This document shows, piece by piece, positions 1 to 5,685 of a DNA stretch of 64,000 nucleotides. Under the pieces are notes generated by a model, which saw only the letters and a list, made by a program, of their open reading frames with translations, was not told the DNA's origin and did not search any database. Within the stretch, counting starts at the first letter, position 1. Each line of letters opens with the position of its first letter. This stretch comes from a virus, in the IMG/VR virus record IMGVR_UViG_3300027917_000040, positions 1-64,000 of that record, one strand, 5' to 3'. A program made the translations under genes and the position numbers.

Positions 1-4
1 CGAA

Positions 5-151
5 ATGTTGACTGCTCGTGAACAATTAATGGAGGACATTGATTGTATCATCAATAATTACTTTGAATACTTTGATGTTAATTATGACGAAGAACTTGTA
101 AAAGTCTTGTGTGATGCTGTCTGCCGCAACTTTCCTCTAACTGACACCTGA
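5..151 (+). CDS. Small acidic hypothetical protein, possibly cut at its 5' end
   Basis: A 48-codon frame from the first ATG to the TGA at 149-151. The frame is open to the left edge, so the true start may lie outside the window. I do not recognise a function. The peptide is acidic, and its pattern REQLMEDI followed by LCDAVCRNF resembles REQIQEDI and LCEIIVSNF in the gene at 2556-2750, so the two are probably distant paralogues. It is followed by an inverted repeat and the -10 element of the next gene. Confidence 0.55.
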   Translation: MLTAREQLMEDIDCIINNYFEYFDVNYDEELVKVLCDAVCRNFPLTDT

Positions 152-164
152 TTAACTGTCACAA

Positions 165-199
165 GGGGTCTTGTGTTCTCATAAGATCCCTGCCATACT
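165..199 (+). promoter_or_regulatory. Stem-loop plus -10 module before the gene at 224
   Basis: GGGGTCTT (165-172) can pair with AAGATCCC (183-190), with one G-T wobble. A -10-like CATACT follows at 194-199. TTGTGT (171-176) stands 17 bases before it and could serve as a weak -35 inside the stem-loop. First member of the recurrent module described under findings. Confidence 0.5.
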
Positions 200-223
200 T
201 CATTTGTTCACCACTCAGTTCTC

Positions 224-685
224 ATGTCTTACACTCAGTTTGTTGGAACTGCCAAGTGCCGTGTGGCACCAGATTTCGATCTGAACCAGTTTTTGATGTC
301 AACTGCCGATTGGATTGGCAACAATGTTGATGATCAAGAAAATGAGAATCTAAGTGCTAATGATAAAGAAGCACTGTGGCATTATGAAGATCGAACTCAC
401 GAAGCAGTTTGTGATGATCTTTCAGGTTATTTGCAACTTACTGGTGATCAACTACTGATCAATGTGGATTCTGAAGAACAGAATACCATGATTTGGGATT
501 GGTTGATTGATCAAGTGTTGCATTCTGCGATGGTAAGTAACATCATGGAGATCAATTCTGCCACCATTGATTCACGAATGGGGGTCGAATGCGGTGTTTC
601 TTATTACACCAAGGATGGTGATTTCATCGGTTCTGATGATGTATTTGACATCCTGGAGAAGACAGTTCTCAAACCGTCCACCTGA
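224..685 (+). CDS. Hypothetical protein, 153 aa
   Basis: An intact frame starting at the first ATG after the promoter-like module. The protein is acidic and soluble-looking, with no signal peptide or membrane segment. The N-terminus (residues 5-15) reads like a short beta strand, TQFVGTAKCRV, and Asp/Glu-rich helical stretches follow. I recognise no catalytic motif and give no function. It stands alone, with promoter-like modules on both sides, so it is probably transcribed as a single-gene unit in the early/accessory region. Codon use is moderately AT-rich compared with the genes at 4-7 kb. Confidence 0.8.
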   Translation: MSYTQFVGTAKCRVAPDFDLNQFLMSTADWIGNNVDDQENENLSANDKEALWHYEDRTHEAVCDDLSGYLQLTGDQLLINVDSEEQNTMIWDWLIDQVLHSAMVSNIMEINSATIDSRMGVECGVSYYTKDGDFIGSDDVFDILEKTVLKPST

Positions 686-718
686 GGGGTTGACTCCCTC
701 CCATTTCTGCCCTACACT
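684..718 (+). promoter_or_regulatory. Sigma70-like promoter with inverted repeat before the gene at 744
   Basis: TTGACT (690-695), a 17-base spacer and TACACT (713-718) make a good host sigma70 promoter. The -35 box lies in the loop of an inverted repeat, GAGGG (684-688) with CCCTC (696-700), which also overlaps the stop codon of the upstream gene. It is the copy in the cassette series where a recognisable -35 survives. Confidence 0.65.
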
Positions 719-743
719 GTCCAAGTAATCAAAAGAGGCACCA

Positions 744-989
744 ATGCTTTTCAAGTTCGACTCCACTGCCATCTACTCTGTCAAGTGTGAGAATGGCAAC
801 GGTGAGGTTTCTGTGACCTACCGCTCCAACCTCGACAAGTCTTATGACTTTGAGACGGGTGATTCCTTCATCATCGAAGCGTTCTGCACTGAGAACTGCA
901 TCGACGGCAATGCCGAAGAGAAGCAGTCCATCGGCAAGCAGATCGCCCAGTGGAAGAAGGATGGCATCCTGACCCCTGTGACGGTCTGA
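744..989 (+). CDS. Hypothetical protein, paralogue of the gene at 6804
   Basis: 81 codons starting at ATG 744, with AGAGG five bases upstream as a ribosome site. The segment VSVTYRSNLDKSYDF near residue 24, followed later by SIGKQIAQWKKDG, aligns with VEVIYQSNTEKAYGF and SLGRLIHQAKQNG in the gene at 6804-7094. Both therefore carry the same small alpha/beta domain: a two-stranded start with a conserved xxYxSNxxKxYxF, then an amphipathic helix near the C-terminus. No function is known to me. The two copies lie at opposite ends of the cassette region, which suggests duplication followed by divergence. Confidence 0.8.
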   Translation: MLFKFDSTAIYSVKCENGNGEVSVTYRSNLDKSYDFETGDSFIIEAFCTENCIDGNAEEKQSIGKQIAQWKKDGILTPVTV

Positions 990-1002
990 GGAGTGTCCAC
1001 CA

Positions 1003-1036
1003 GGGGGCAGCAATGCCCCCACCCTGCCCCTATACT
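1003..1036 (+). promoter_or_regulatory. Stem-loop plus -10 module before the gene at 1060
   Basis: A perfect 7-bp inverted repeat, GGGGGCA (1003-1009) and TGCCCCC (1014-1020), encloses GCAA, a GNRA-type tetraloop if made as RNA. TATACT lies at 1031-1036. No -35 is visible at the right spacing: the inverted repeat occupies that place. No T-tract follows the hairpin, so it is not a classical terminator. Confidence 0.6.
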
Positions 1037-1059
1037 GACATCAGTTCAAACAACCGGAC

Positions 1060-1353
1060 ATGTTCCACACTTTTGCCAACAAAGGTTTCCAAGTTACTTT
1101 TGCCAACGGGTGGAAGGTCAGCGTAATGTTTGGCGCGGGAAACTACTGCCAAAATCGGTTTGAGGATGTTGATTATCGTGCAACTGTTCCCGTTTGGGGA
1201 TCCTGGCACAGTGAAGATGCAGAAATTGCAGTGTTCACTCCTGATGATGATTTCTCTACCGATTTTCCAGGGTGTCCCGAAGGGGATCAAGTTCTGGGGT
1301 GGATCACCCCGGAAACTATGCTGGAGATTATGACCTGGGCTTCTAATCAGTGA
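1060..1353 (+). CDS. Conserved phage-type hypothetical protein, 97 aa
   Basis: Starts at ATG 1060, about 23 bases after the -10 element, with no clear Shine-Dalgarno. The N-terminus, FHTFANKGFQVTFANGWKVSV, is beta-rich and resembles small proteins I have seen annotated as hypothetical in unrelated phages and plasmids; this is recalled, not searched. A Trp/acidic C-terminal half includes VPVWGSWHSEDAEIAVF. There is no membrane segment. Function is unknown. It is a single-gene cassette whose spacers on both sides are related in sequence to each other. Confidence 0.8.
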   Translation: MFHTFANKGFQVTFANGWKVSVMFGAGNYCQNRFEDVDYRATVPVWGSWHSEDAEIAVFTPDDDFSTDFPGCPEGDQVLGWITPETMLEIMTWASNQ

Positions 1354-1406
1354 GTGTGACGGTTTGAGGAGTGTCCACTGGACCTAGGCATGTCCCAAAA
1401 CTGCCC

Positions 1407-1412
1407 TACACT
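1407..1412 (+). promoter_or_regulatory. -10 element before the gene at 1434
   Basis: TACACT in the context CCTACACTGTCTTCAG, aligned with the -10 elements of the neighbouring cassettes. Only weak 4-bp inverted repeats (GTCC/GGAC around 1373-1395) lie upstream, so this copy lacks the strong GC stem. It lies inside a frame open upstream of the ATG, so the gene should start downstream at 1434. Confidence 0.5.
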
Positions 1413-1433
1413 GTCTTCAGTCGCAACAAAGCA

Positions 1434-1604
1434 ATGGCATTTGTTTCCTGGTCTGTTCACCCGCTCTACGACGAGCAGGACAAGGAGTTCTTCACCAGTG
1501 AAGATCACGCCCTGGATGTTGCCTACGATTGGTCGGCACAGACCCATGGGCGGACAATGATCATCCAACGGGATGGTCAGGAGTGGATGTGGGTCACTGC
1601 CTGA
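1434..1604 (+). CDS. Small hypothetical protein, 56 aa
   Basis: The start at ATG 1434 is chosen because the earlier in-frame GTG (1371) precedes the -10 element at 1407. The protein reads AFVSWSVHPLYDEQDKEF at its start and ends in a short beta hairpin, RTMIIQRDGQEWMWV. It could be a small modulator or binding protein, but nothing specific identifies it. It has no Shine-Dalgarno. It is a single-gene cassette between the genes at 1060 and 1672, and the upstream spacer shares GAGGAGTGTCCAC with the spacer before 1060. Confidence 0.7.
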   Translation: MAFVSWSVHPLYDEQDKEFFTSEDHALDVAYDWSAQTHGRTMIIQRDGQEWMWVTA

Positions 1605-1614
1605 AGTGTCCACT

Positions 1615-1649
1615 GGGGGTCTCCGGATCCCCACTCCATGCCCTATACT
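1615..1649 (+). promoter_or_regulatory. Stem-loop plus -10 module before the gene at 1672
   Basis: GGGGGTC (1615-1621) pairs with GATCCCC (1626-1632) with one wobble, around TCCG, a UNCG-type tetraloop. TATACT is at 1644-1649. The same layout as the module at 1003-1036, and again no -35 hexamer. Confidence 0.6.
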
Positions 1650-1671
1650 GATTCCAGTCGCAACCAAGACC

Positions 1672-2058
1672 ATGCATCGCAATCAAAACGGCGAAGAAGT
1701 GCTCCACAAGGAAACCGTCAGGGTTTACCGCAACCTGCGTGATGGTTGCTGGAGCATCCAACGTAAGATCCCCGGCAAGGGTTGGAGGGTCTGGTTGCGT
1801 TGGGATTACGTTGTGCTCGACAATGCCCACTTCGTTGTAGACGAAAAGGGACGCAACCGTGTTCGCAAAGAGGGCAAAAAGTATGTTCATGCATACTGCT
1901 ATGGCACTCTCATGGCAAACACTTTAGGTTGCAATGAGAAGATGGTAAGGGTTAATTACAACCCATACCGTGATGATCACTTCAACACTCGACATGGTGA
2001 TGTGTATCAAGCAAACCGAGTTTGGTTAACTCACAAGGGTGAAGTCTTCTGCGAATGA
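1672..2058 (+). CDS. Conserved hypothetical protein, 128 aa
   Basis: Starts at ATG 1672, just after the -10/leader; in-frame codons upstream lie across the promoter and are not expected to be translated. The protein is basic. The block VRVYRNLRDGCWSIQ near residue 16, then VVLDNAHFVVDEKGRNRVRKEGKKYVHAY, matches a pattern I remember from small proteins in phages and bacterial plasmids (NxHA after a basic run). Its function is unknown to me. The high Lys/Arg content would suit nucleic-acid binding, but this is inference. A rho-independent terminator follows at once and closes the first cassette block. Confidence 0.8.
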   Translation: MHRNQNGEEVLHKETVRVYRNLRDGCWSIQRKIPGKGWRVWLRWDYVVLDNAHFVVDEKGRNRVRKEGKKYVHAYCYGTLMANTLGCNEKMVRVNYNPYRDDHFNTRHGDVYQANRVWLTHKGEVFCE

Positions 2059-2065
2059 TACATCA

Positions 2066-2087
2066 GGGGATCTTATGATCCCCTTTT
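2066..2087 (+). terminator. Rho-independent terminator after the gene at 1672
   Basis: GGGGATC (2066-2072), loop TTAT, GATCCCC (2077-2083), then TTTT. The word ATCTTATGA in its centre recurs at several other regulatory positions in the left region. Confidence 0.75.
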
Positions 2088-2307
2088 GTAATGTTTTTTT
2101 ATAATTATTTTTTAACAGGGTCGGTGTCGATGTATTTTCGTCTACGAGGATACCCCTGCCTCTCATTTGATTGTCCCCATAGTATAAGACCTCACAGGGT
2201 CTCATGGGGACACCTCGGGACAGTTTCACAAGTGTCACAAGGGGATGCGGACGGACTCCCCCCCCCCCCCCGACCAGTGCCAGTTCTCACAAGTGGCACA
2301 CACCCCC
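2088..2307. other. Structured gene-free stretch
   Basis: No credible gene. It holds a possible long hairpin, CAGGGT (2116-2121) with ACCCCTG (2152-2158, one bulge). A second nested hairpin follows: GTCCCCAT (2173-2180) with ATGGGGAC (2204-2211), inner stem AGACC/GGTCT. A run of 14 C lies at 2258-2271. A frame crosses it, but its composition is dominated by the C run and the hairpins, so I do not call it a gene. A small RNA or regulatory leader is possible. Confidence 0.5.
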
Positions 2308-2336
2308 TTGATCTCGACGAGATGTGCGTGTATCTT
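2308..2336 (+). promoter_or_regulatory. Sigma70 promoter for the operon starting at 2359
   Basis: TTGATC (2308-2313), a 17-base spacer and TATCTT (2331-2336). The leader carries a strong ribosome site, GGGAGG at 2349-2354, four bases before ATG 2359. This contrasts with the leaders of the stem-loop cassettes. Confidence 0.7.
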
Positions 2337-2358
2337 ATGAGAGTCAAAGGGAGGCATC

Positions 2359-2559
2359 ATGCTTTTCCAAATCACAGAAATCGAGTTTGATTTTGAGGAC
2401 TCCGAGGGTATTCTACCTGAGGAGCATCAGAAACCCATCATCGAAGATGTTATCGGTGAAATCTGGGAAGCAGAAGATGAAGATGATCTCGTAGAAGAGA
2501 TCACATGTGCCACAGGATGGTGCATCAAATCCCTCGACTATCGCATTGTTCTCTCATGA
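2359..2559 (+). CDS. Conserved cyanophage-type acidic protein, 66 aa
   Basis: The start is fixed by the GGGAGG ribosome site. The sequence runs MLFQITEIEFDF, then an acidic helix, then DDLVEEITCATGWCIKSLDY. I recall this small acidic domain with its ITCATGW block from cyanophage and cyanobacterial hypothetical proteins. The two Cys in CATGWC could bind metal or be redox-active; that is inference. It is first of a three-gene translationally coupled set: its stop overlaps the next start as ATGA (2556-2559). Confidence 0.8.
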   Translation: MLFQITEIEFDFEDSEGILPEEHQKPIIEDVIGEIWEAEDEDDLVEEITCATGWCIKSLDYRIVLS

Positions 2560-2750
2560 CATTCTCAGACATTTGCAAAATGGTTGATTCGATGGAGAAT
2601 GACATCATTTCAACAAGAGAACAAATCCAAGAAGACATTCTTGCATTTGCATCATCAATGGATGATGAAAAGATTTTCTTCACAGATGAAGTCTTAGATC
2701 AACTCTGTGAAATCATTGTTTCCAACTTCAACAATCTTCTCAACAAATGA
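2556..2750 (+). CDS. Small acidic hypothetical protein, 64 aa
   Basis: I chose ATG 2556 because it overlaps the previous stop as ATGA and gives coupling; an upstream in-frame ATG at 2505 would overlap the previous gene by about 50 bases. The protein is helical and acidic, with REQIQEDI in the middle and QLCEIIVSNF near the end. Both patterns recur in the partial gene at 5-151. No function is recognised. It overlaps the next gene by ATGA at 2747-2750. Confidence 0.7.
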   Translation: MTFSDICKMVDSMENDIISTREQIQEDILAFASSMDDEKIFFTDEVLDQLCEIIVSNFNNLLNK

Positions 2751-2980
2751 ATCTCACAACTGAACAACTCGATGAAATCATCGAGAAATATTGTGATCGT
2801 GTCGTTGATGAAATGGACACGAAATCAATGGAACAGATGCTCTATGATCTGCTGGTAGATTCTTTTCAATCTGCCAGTCAACATGACATGGAAGACCTCA
2901 TCACATCAATTTATGATGAGGAATACTGGCAGGATCTCGTAGAGGATGTGACACAAGAAAAAGTGTCACAAGATACTTGA
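2747..2980 (+). CDS. Small acidic hypothetical protein, 77 aa
   Basis: Third member of the coupled set, starting in an ATGA overlap. It is all-helical and strongly acidic, with pattern LTTEQLDEIIEKYCDRVVDEM and MEQMLYDLLVDSFQSA. The layout of an N-terminal helix followed by a MEDLITSIYDEEYW segment resembles other tiny phage proteins that act by protein contact, but no family is identified. Its stop codon TGA (2978-2980) lies inside the -35 box of the promoter for the next operon, a very compact arrangement. Confidence 0.75.
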   Translation: MNLTTEQLDEIIEKYCDRVVDEMDTKSMEQMLYDLLVDSFQSASQHDMEDLITSIYDEEYWQDLVEDVTQEKVSQDT

Positions 2981-3005
2981 CTTCTCATCAAATCTCGACT
3001 AGAAT
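2977..3005 (+). promoter_or_regulatory. Strong sigma70 promoter for the pair at 3030 and 3173
   Basis: TTGACT (2977-2982), exactly 17 bases, then TAGAAT (3000-3005). The -35 overlaps the stop codon of the upstream gene. One of the best host-type early promoters in the window. Confidence 0.8.
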
Positions 3006-3029
3006 ACACACGTTCATTCATTCATTCCA

Positions 3030-3173
3030 ATGACCAAATCCCTGATGCTCTCCATGCTCCGTCAAGGTTCCACTGGTGAAGAGATCCTTAAGATCCTCGA
3101 CACCATTGTTGCATCCCCTGAGGATGATGCTATCATTGAGAGTGAACCAACTCTAGAATGGATTGAGTTCTAA
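3030..3173 (+). CDS. Small conserved cyanophage-type protein, 47 aa
   Basis: ATG at 3030, 24 bases after the -10 element, stop TAA at 3171-3173. The peptide begins TKSLMLSMLRQGSTGEEILKI and ends PTLEWIEF, an N-terminal amphipathic helix with an acidic tail. I recall very similar short peptides (RQGNTGEEIL, with a terminal EF) from cyanophages and picocyanobacteria, always unnamed. It is joined to the next gene by a TAATG overlap, so the two are translationally coupled. Length and simplicity suggest a small binding protein; no function is known. Confidence 0.75.
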   Translation: MTKSLMLSMLRQGSTGEEILKILDTIVASPEDDAIIESEPTLEWIEF

Positions 3174-3361
3174 TGGAAAAAGCATTTGTCTTTCCCAAAT
3201 CTAAAAAGGCAAAGAATCGTTTCGCAAACTTGATGGATAATCTCGACGAGGTTATCATCGAACAAAACAAAGGTGATCGAGTTTTTGTTACATCAATCAA
3301 TGGTAAAAACCATTTTTGGGTGAACATCAATCACGACAAAGATTGGATCATCGAGTTTTGA
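3173..3361 (+). CDS. Small basic hypothetical protein, 62 aa
   Basis: Starts within the TAATG overlap with the upstream gene and ends just before a strong terminator, so the two form a short operon. Lys-rich N-terminal third (KAFVFPKSKKAKNRFANL), then an acidic LDEVIIEQ helix and a C-terminal beta segment, HFWVNINHDKDWIIEF. No known motif. The sandwich of basic and acidic parts gives no functional clue. Confidence 0.75.
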   Translation: MEKAFVFPKSKKAKNRFANLMDNLDEVIIEQNKGDRVFVTSINGKNHFWVNINHDKDWIIEF

Positions 3362-3367
3362 TCTTAT

Positions 3368-3392
3368 GAGGGGTTAGCACCCCTCTTTTTTT
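3368..3392 (+). terminator. Rho-independent terminator
   Basis: GAGGGGT (3368-3374), loop TAGC, ACCCCTC (3379-3385), then seven T. Directly preceded by ATCTTATGA. Ends the 3030-3361 operon. Confidence 0.85.
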
Positions 3393-3513
3393 ATGTCTAG
3401 TGGAGATGTGCCAGTTTGAGAGGTGGAACAAATCCCCTTGTGGTGTCTCAGGATCTGTGGGATCTTATGTGCATCGGAGGAACACACCCACCACACACCT
3501 CCCGAAACCAACC

Positions 3514-3960
3514 ATGTCCCAGATTGCTGCTCTTCAAACCGAAGTCATCAACCTGCAACAGTCGATGCAAACCATCCAAACTGCGATGGATGCCATCAAC
3601 AGCAAGATTAAAACTCTCACTGAAGCAGAAGAGTTTGATGTCTTTATGCTCAATGAGATGACTCCTTTCTTCGGTGATGATACCTCACGCAACATCATCA
3701 AAGTGTTGCAAAAGTGCCGGACTGAGGATCACAACTATTTCCACTTTTCCCCTGTTTATCAGTGGAAAGGCATCAAAGGTAATCTCGAAAAGCGTCAGTT
3801 GCTGAAACTTATCTCCGCAACTTATCGTGTTAAGTATTCTCGCAATGTGCCCCTGGTGTATTCTCTCCGCAGTGAGATTAAGTATGCCAAGGCATGTCCT
3901 GAGTGTGGTAAACTTGCCTCCGCTTTTTATGATCGTCTGGTGAAAGAAGGCAAGATTTGA
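3514..3960 (+). CDS. Hypothetical protein with N-terminal coiled coil, 148 aa
   Basis: The start is placed at ATG 3514, after a purine-poor leader like those of the other cassettes. An ATG at 3400 would add 38 residues of low-quality sequence. Residues 2-40 form a clear heptad-type helix (QIAALQTEVINLQQSMQTIQ), suggesting a coiled-coil oligomer. The middle part is alpha-helical. The C-terminus has a single CPEC pair followed by a basic helix, perhaps half of a zinc site completed by dimerisation (inference). No family is recognised. No obvious -10 of the cassette type is found upstream. Confidence 0.75.
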   Translation: MSQIAALQTEVINLQQSMQTIQTAMDAINSKIKTLTEAEEFDVFMLNEMTPFFGDDTSRNIIKVLQKCRTEDHNYFHFSPVYQWKGIKGNLEKRQLLKLISATYRVKYSRNVPLVYSLRSEIKYAKACPECGKLASAFYDRLVKEGKI

Positions 3961-3984
3961 TTATAGTGTGACAGTTTATGAACA

Positions 3985-4019
3985 GGGCACCCACGGTGGT
4001 GCCCACCATGCTGTAGGAT
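3985..4019 (+). promoter_or_regulatory. Stem-loop plus -10 module before the gene at 4045
   Basis: GGGCACC (3985-3991) pairs perfectly with GGTGCCC (3998-4004). TAGGAT lies at 4014-4019. An ATG inside this region (4018) overlaps the -10 and is therefore not the start. The upstream words GTGTGACAG and TATGAACAGGG resemble those in later cassette spacers. Confidence 0.6.
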
Positions 4020-4044
4020 GATCAAGTCGTCAGGGATTCCTCCC

Positions 4045-4302
4045 ATGCTGAACCTCACCGAACTGGCAACCGAAACCGCCTGGGTCTCCCAGATCGATCC
4101 CGACTTCCAACTGGACGTGTCTGGTCGTGCCCTGTGGGCAGTCTTCTCTGCTGAGTCCCCCGAGGGTATCCCCTCCGATGCCCTGGACTGCCTGGACGTG
4201 CTCACCCCCGAGCAGATGCCCGTCTGGACCCCCTGGATCGATGCCACTGATGAGCAGATCGCAGATGCCCGTTGCTTCCGTTACATTGTGTTGAGCAACT
4301 GA
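4045..4302 (+). CDS. Small acidic hypothetical protein, 85 aa
   Basis: ATG 4045 follows AGGGA at 4032-4036 and the module at 3985-4019. The protein is acidic and Trp/Pro-rich (ALWAVFSAESPEGIPSDALD, then MPVWTPWIDATDEQIADAR). It looks like a compact domain of two or three helices. Codons end strongly in C or G, unlike the late genes. No function is assigned. The composition change begins at this gene and continues to about 6.75 kb, which suggests a shared foreign origin. Confidence 0.75.
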   Translation: MLNLTELATETAWVSQIDPDFQLDVSGRALWAVFSAESPEGIPSDALDCLDVLTPEQMPVWTPWIDATDEQIADARCFRYIVLSN

Positions 4303-4308
4303 CGCAGT

Positions 4309-4339
4309 GGGGGGCACCGCCCCCCTCCCGTGCTACACT
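4309..4339 (+). promoter_or_regulatory. Stem-loop plus -10 module before the gene at 4365
   Basis: Perfect inverted repeat GGGGGGC (4309-4315), ACC, GCCCCCC (4319-4325), followed by TACACT at 4334-4339. The leader GATCGAGTCAACACGCAAC is nearly shared with the modules before 5752 and 6804. Confidence 0.65.
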
Positions 4340-4364
4340 GATCGAGTCAACACGCAACCGACCG

Positions 4365-4505
4365 ATGGATCGCTTCTGCACCACCGCCCAGATCGATGAG
4401 CATCCCCTGATCGACATCTCCCCCGAGGTGATGACCGACGAGCAACTAGCAGCACTGCTGGAGGTGACGGTGGATCAACTGCTGGGTCTCACGCCAACCA
4501 ACTAA
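4365..4505 (+). CDS. Very small acidic protein, 46 aa
   Basis: ATG 4365 is the first start after the conserved leader. The frame open upstream crosses the promoter and stem-loop and is not expected to be translated. The peptide is mainly one acidic helical domain, ISPEVMTDEQLAALLEVTVD. The pattern of a short helix, a turn and a second helix (TDEQLAALLEVTVDQLLGL) could be a degenerate helix-turn-helix, but it is too short to claim. GC-rich codons match the flanking cassettes. No Shine-Dalgarno is seen. Confidence 0.6.
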   Translation: MDRFCTTAQIDEHPLIDISPEVMTDEQLAALLEVTVDQLLGLTPTN

Positions 4506-4514
4506 CTGGCACAA

Positions 4515-4550
4515 GGGGCATCGACAGGATGCCCCACTACATGCAACAAT
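4515..4550 (+). promoter_or_regulatory. Stem-loop plus -10 module before the gene at 4574
   Basis: GGGGCAT (4515-4521) and ATGCCCC (4529-4535), perfect. AACAAT at 4545-4550 is the likely -10, then GGTTCAACCGC. Here a ribosome site AAAGGA (4563-4568) is present before ATG 4574. Confidence 0.55.
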
Positions 4551-4573
4551 AGGTTCAACCGCAAAGGACACCC

Positions 4574-5299
4574 ATGGCACTGCACTTCTCCACCGGCAAC
4601 GCCAAGATCAACAAAAACACCCTGATCTTCAACCTGCCCGCAGGCAAGACCTGCCCAGGTGCTATGTTCTGCAAATCCTTTGCAGTTGTGACACCTGAGG
4701 GTCGCAAGATTGCTGATGGTCCTCACACTGAGTTCCGTTGCTTTGCTGCATCTGGTGAGGTGCAGTTTGACCAGGTTTTCTTCAACCGTGCCGACAACTT
4801 TCAGCAGGTTTTGGATGTGATGAAGAATGGCAACCTTGCCGACTTTATCAACACCGAACTGCACAAAAACCTCAAGAAAAAGCACACCCGTGTTCGCATT
4901 CATGAGTCGGGTGACTTCTTCAATGCACACTATCTCCAGGCATGGATTATGGTGGCAATGGCAAATCCTACGATCAAGTTCTACTGCTACAGCAAATCCC
5001 TCAACCTTTTTGTAGGTTTGGATCTGCCCAGCAACTTCTACCTCACCGCATCTTATGGTGGCAAGTTTGACTACCTGATCGACGAAGGTTACTTCCCCAG
5101 GTATGCAAAGGTCGTCGAATCCGTGGAGGTTGCTGATGCTCTGGGTCTGCCCGTTGATGTAGACGAACGGCACTGTTTTACTCCCGGTCCTTACGCTCTG
5201 CTGGTCCACAATACCCAACCTAAGGGTTCCGAATGGGGCAAACATGCACGGGCAAACCGTACAGTGAAAAAGGAACTGCGAGCAGCACTGGGGGTGTGA
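4574..5299 (+). CDS. Gp88-domain protein
   Basis: A 241-aa protein that I recognise as the phage 'gene product 88' family. The marks are an N-terminal block, FNLPAGKTCPGAMFCKSF (about residues 18-35), with paired Cys; RVRIHESGDFFNAHYLQAW in the middle; and a C-terminal CFTPGPYALLVHN with another Cys. The Cys residues could form a metal or iron-sulphur site, but this is inference. No activity is established for the family as far as I know. Codon use is less extreme than in the two genes after 5700. It is the largest cassette gene and has its own module, so it is a cargo gene of the array. An antisense frame over it is a codon-bias shadow. Confidence 0.85.
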   Translation: MALHFSTGNAKINKNTLIFNLPAGKTCPGAMFCKSFAVVTPEGRKIADGPHTEFRCFAASGEVQFDQVFFNRADNFQQVLDVMKNGNLADFINTELHKNLKKKHTRVRIHESGDFFNAHYLQAWIMVAMANPTIKFYCYSKSLNLFVGLDLPSNFYLTASYGGKFDYLIDEGYFPRYAKVVESVEVADALGLPVDVDERHCFTPGPYALLVHNTQPKGSEWGKHARANRTVKKELRAALGV

Positions 5300-5319
5300 C
5301 AGTCGGACAACCTGCACAC

Positions 5320-5355
5320 GGGGGCGGGATCGCCCCCCCCTTCATGCCCCATAAT
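5320..5355 (+). promoter_or_regulatory. Stem-loop plus -10 module before the gene at 5400
   Basis: GGGGGCG (5320-5326), loop GGAT, CGCCCCC (5331-5337), perfect. CATAAT lies at 5350-5355, followed by GGTTTCAACGG as in other leaders. The distance from the -10 to ATG 5400 is longer than in other copies. Confidence 0.55.
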
Positions 5356-5399
5356 GGTTTCAACGGGGGGCAAACGGACCTCCCACCACCTCAAGGATT

Positions 5400-5669
5400 A
5401 TGACCACTTGGAACCCCTACAATCCCTGCAGCGTGGGCGACCTTCGCCTTCCCGCCCAGTTCCAACCGCTGCGGTGGACGCCTTTCTACTGTGACACGAA
5501 GGCAGGTCACCCTACCCGTGCCTGGGTTCACCTGCCTGCCGGTCTGGTGCTCTCCTGGGGATGCCCCGTAGAGCAGGGCGAGGAAGTGGAAGTCTGGTCT
5601 CTGGGATCGCTGCTGCTCACTCGCCCCATGACAGAGCAGGAGCGGATCGACTGGGAGTATGATCTGTAA
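5400..5669 (+). CDS. Hypothetical protein, 89 aa
   Basis: ATG 5400, preceded by AAGG as a weak ribosome site. Trp/Pro-rich beta-type sequence: PAQFQPLRWTPFYCDTKAG, then WVHLPAGLVLSWGCPVEQGE and a short C-terminal helix. It looks like a small beta-barrel or SH3-like domain, which I infer only from strand-turn patterning. No family is recognised. GC-rich codon use. It is followed immediately by the spacer TTGTGAACAAACGGGGGATC that recurs after two more genes. Confidence 0.75.
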   Translation: MTTWNPYNPCSVGDLRLPAQFQPLRWTPFYCDTKAGHPTRAWVHLPAGLVLSWGCPVEQGEEVEVWSLGSLLLTRPMTEQERIDWEYDL

Positions 5670-5685
5670 ACCTTTGTGAACAAAC

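Noticed and set aside
1347-1890. Antisense frames over the cassette genes at 1434 and 1672
   Set aside because: No start signals on that strand; the + strand has ordered promoters and leaders.
2091-2390. 99-codon + frame across the poly-C tract
   Set aside because: Its sequence is made of hairpins and the C run, it lacks a ribosome site, and it overlaps a good promoter and the real start at 2359.
4502-5317. 271-codon open frame on the - strand over the Gp88 gene
   Set aside because: It mirrors the + strand gene, has no ribosome site or homology I know, and the + strand product has family motifs.
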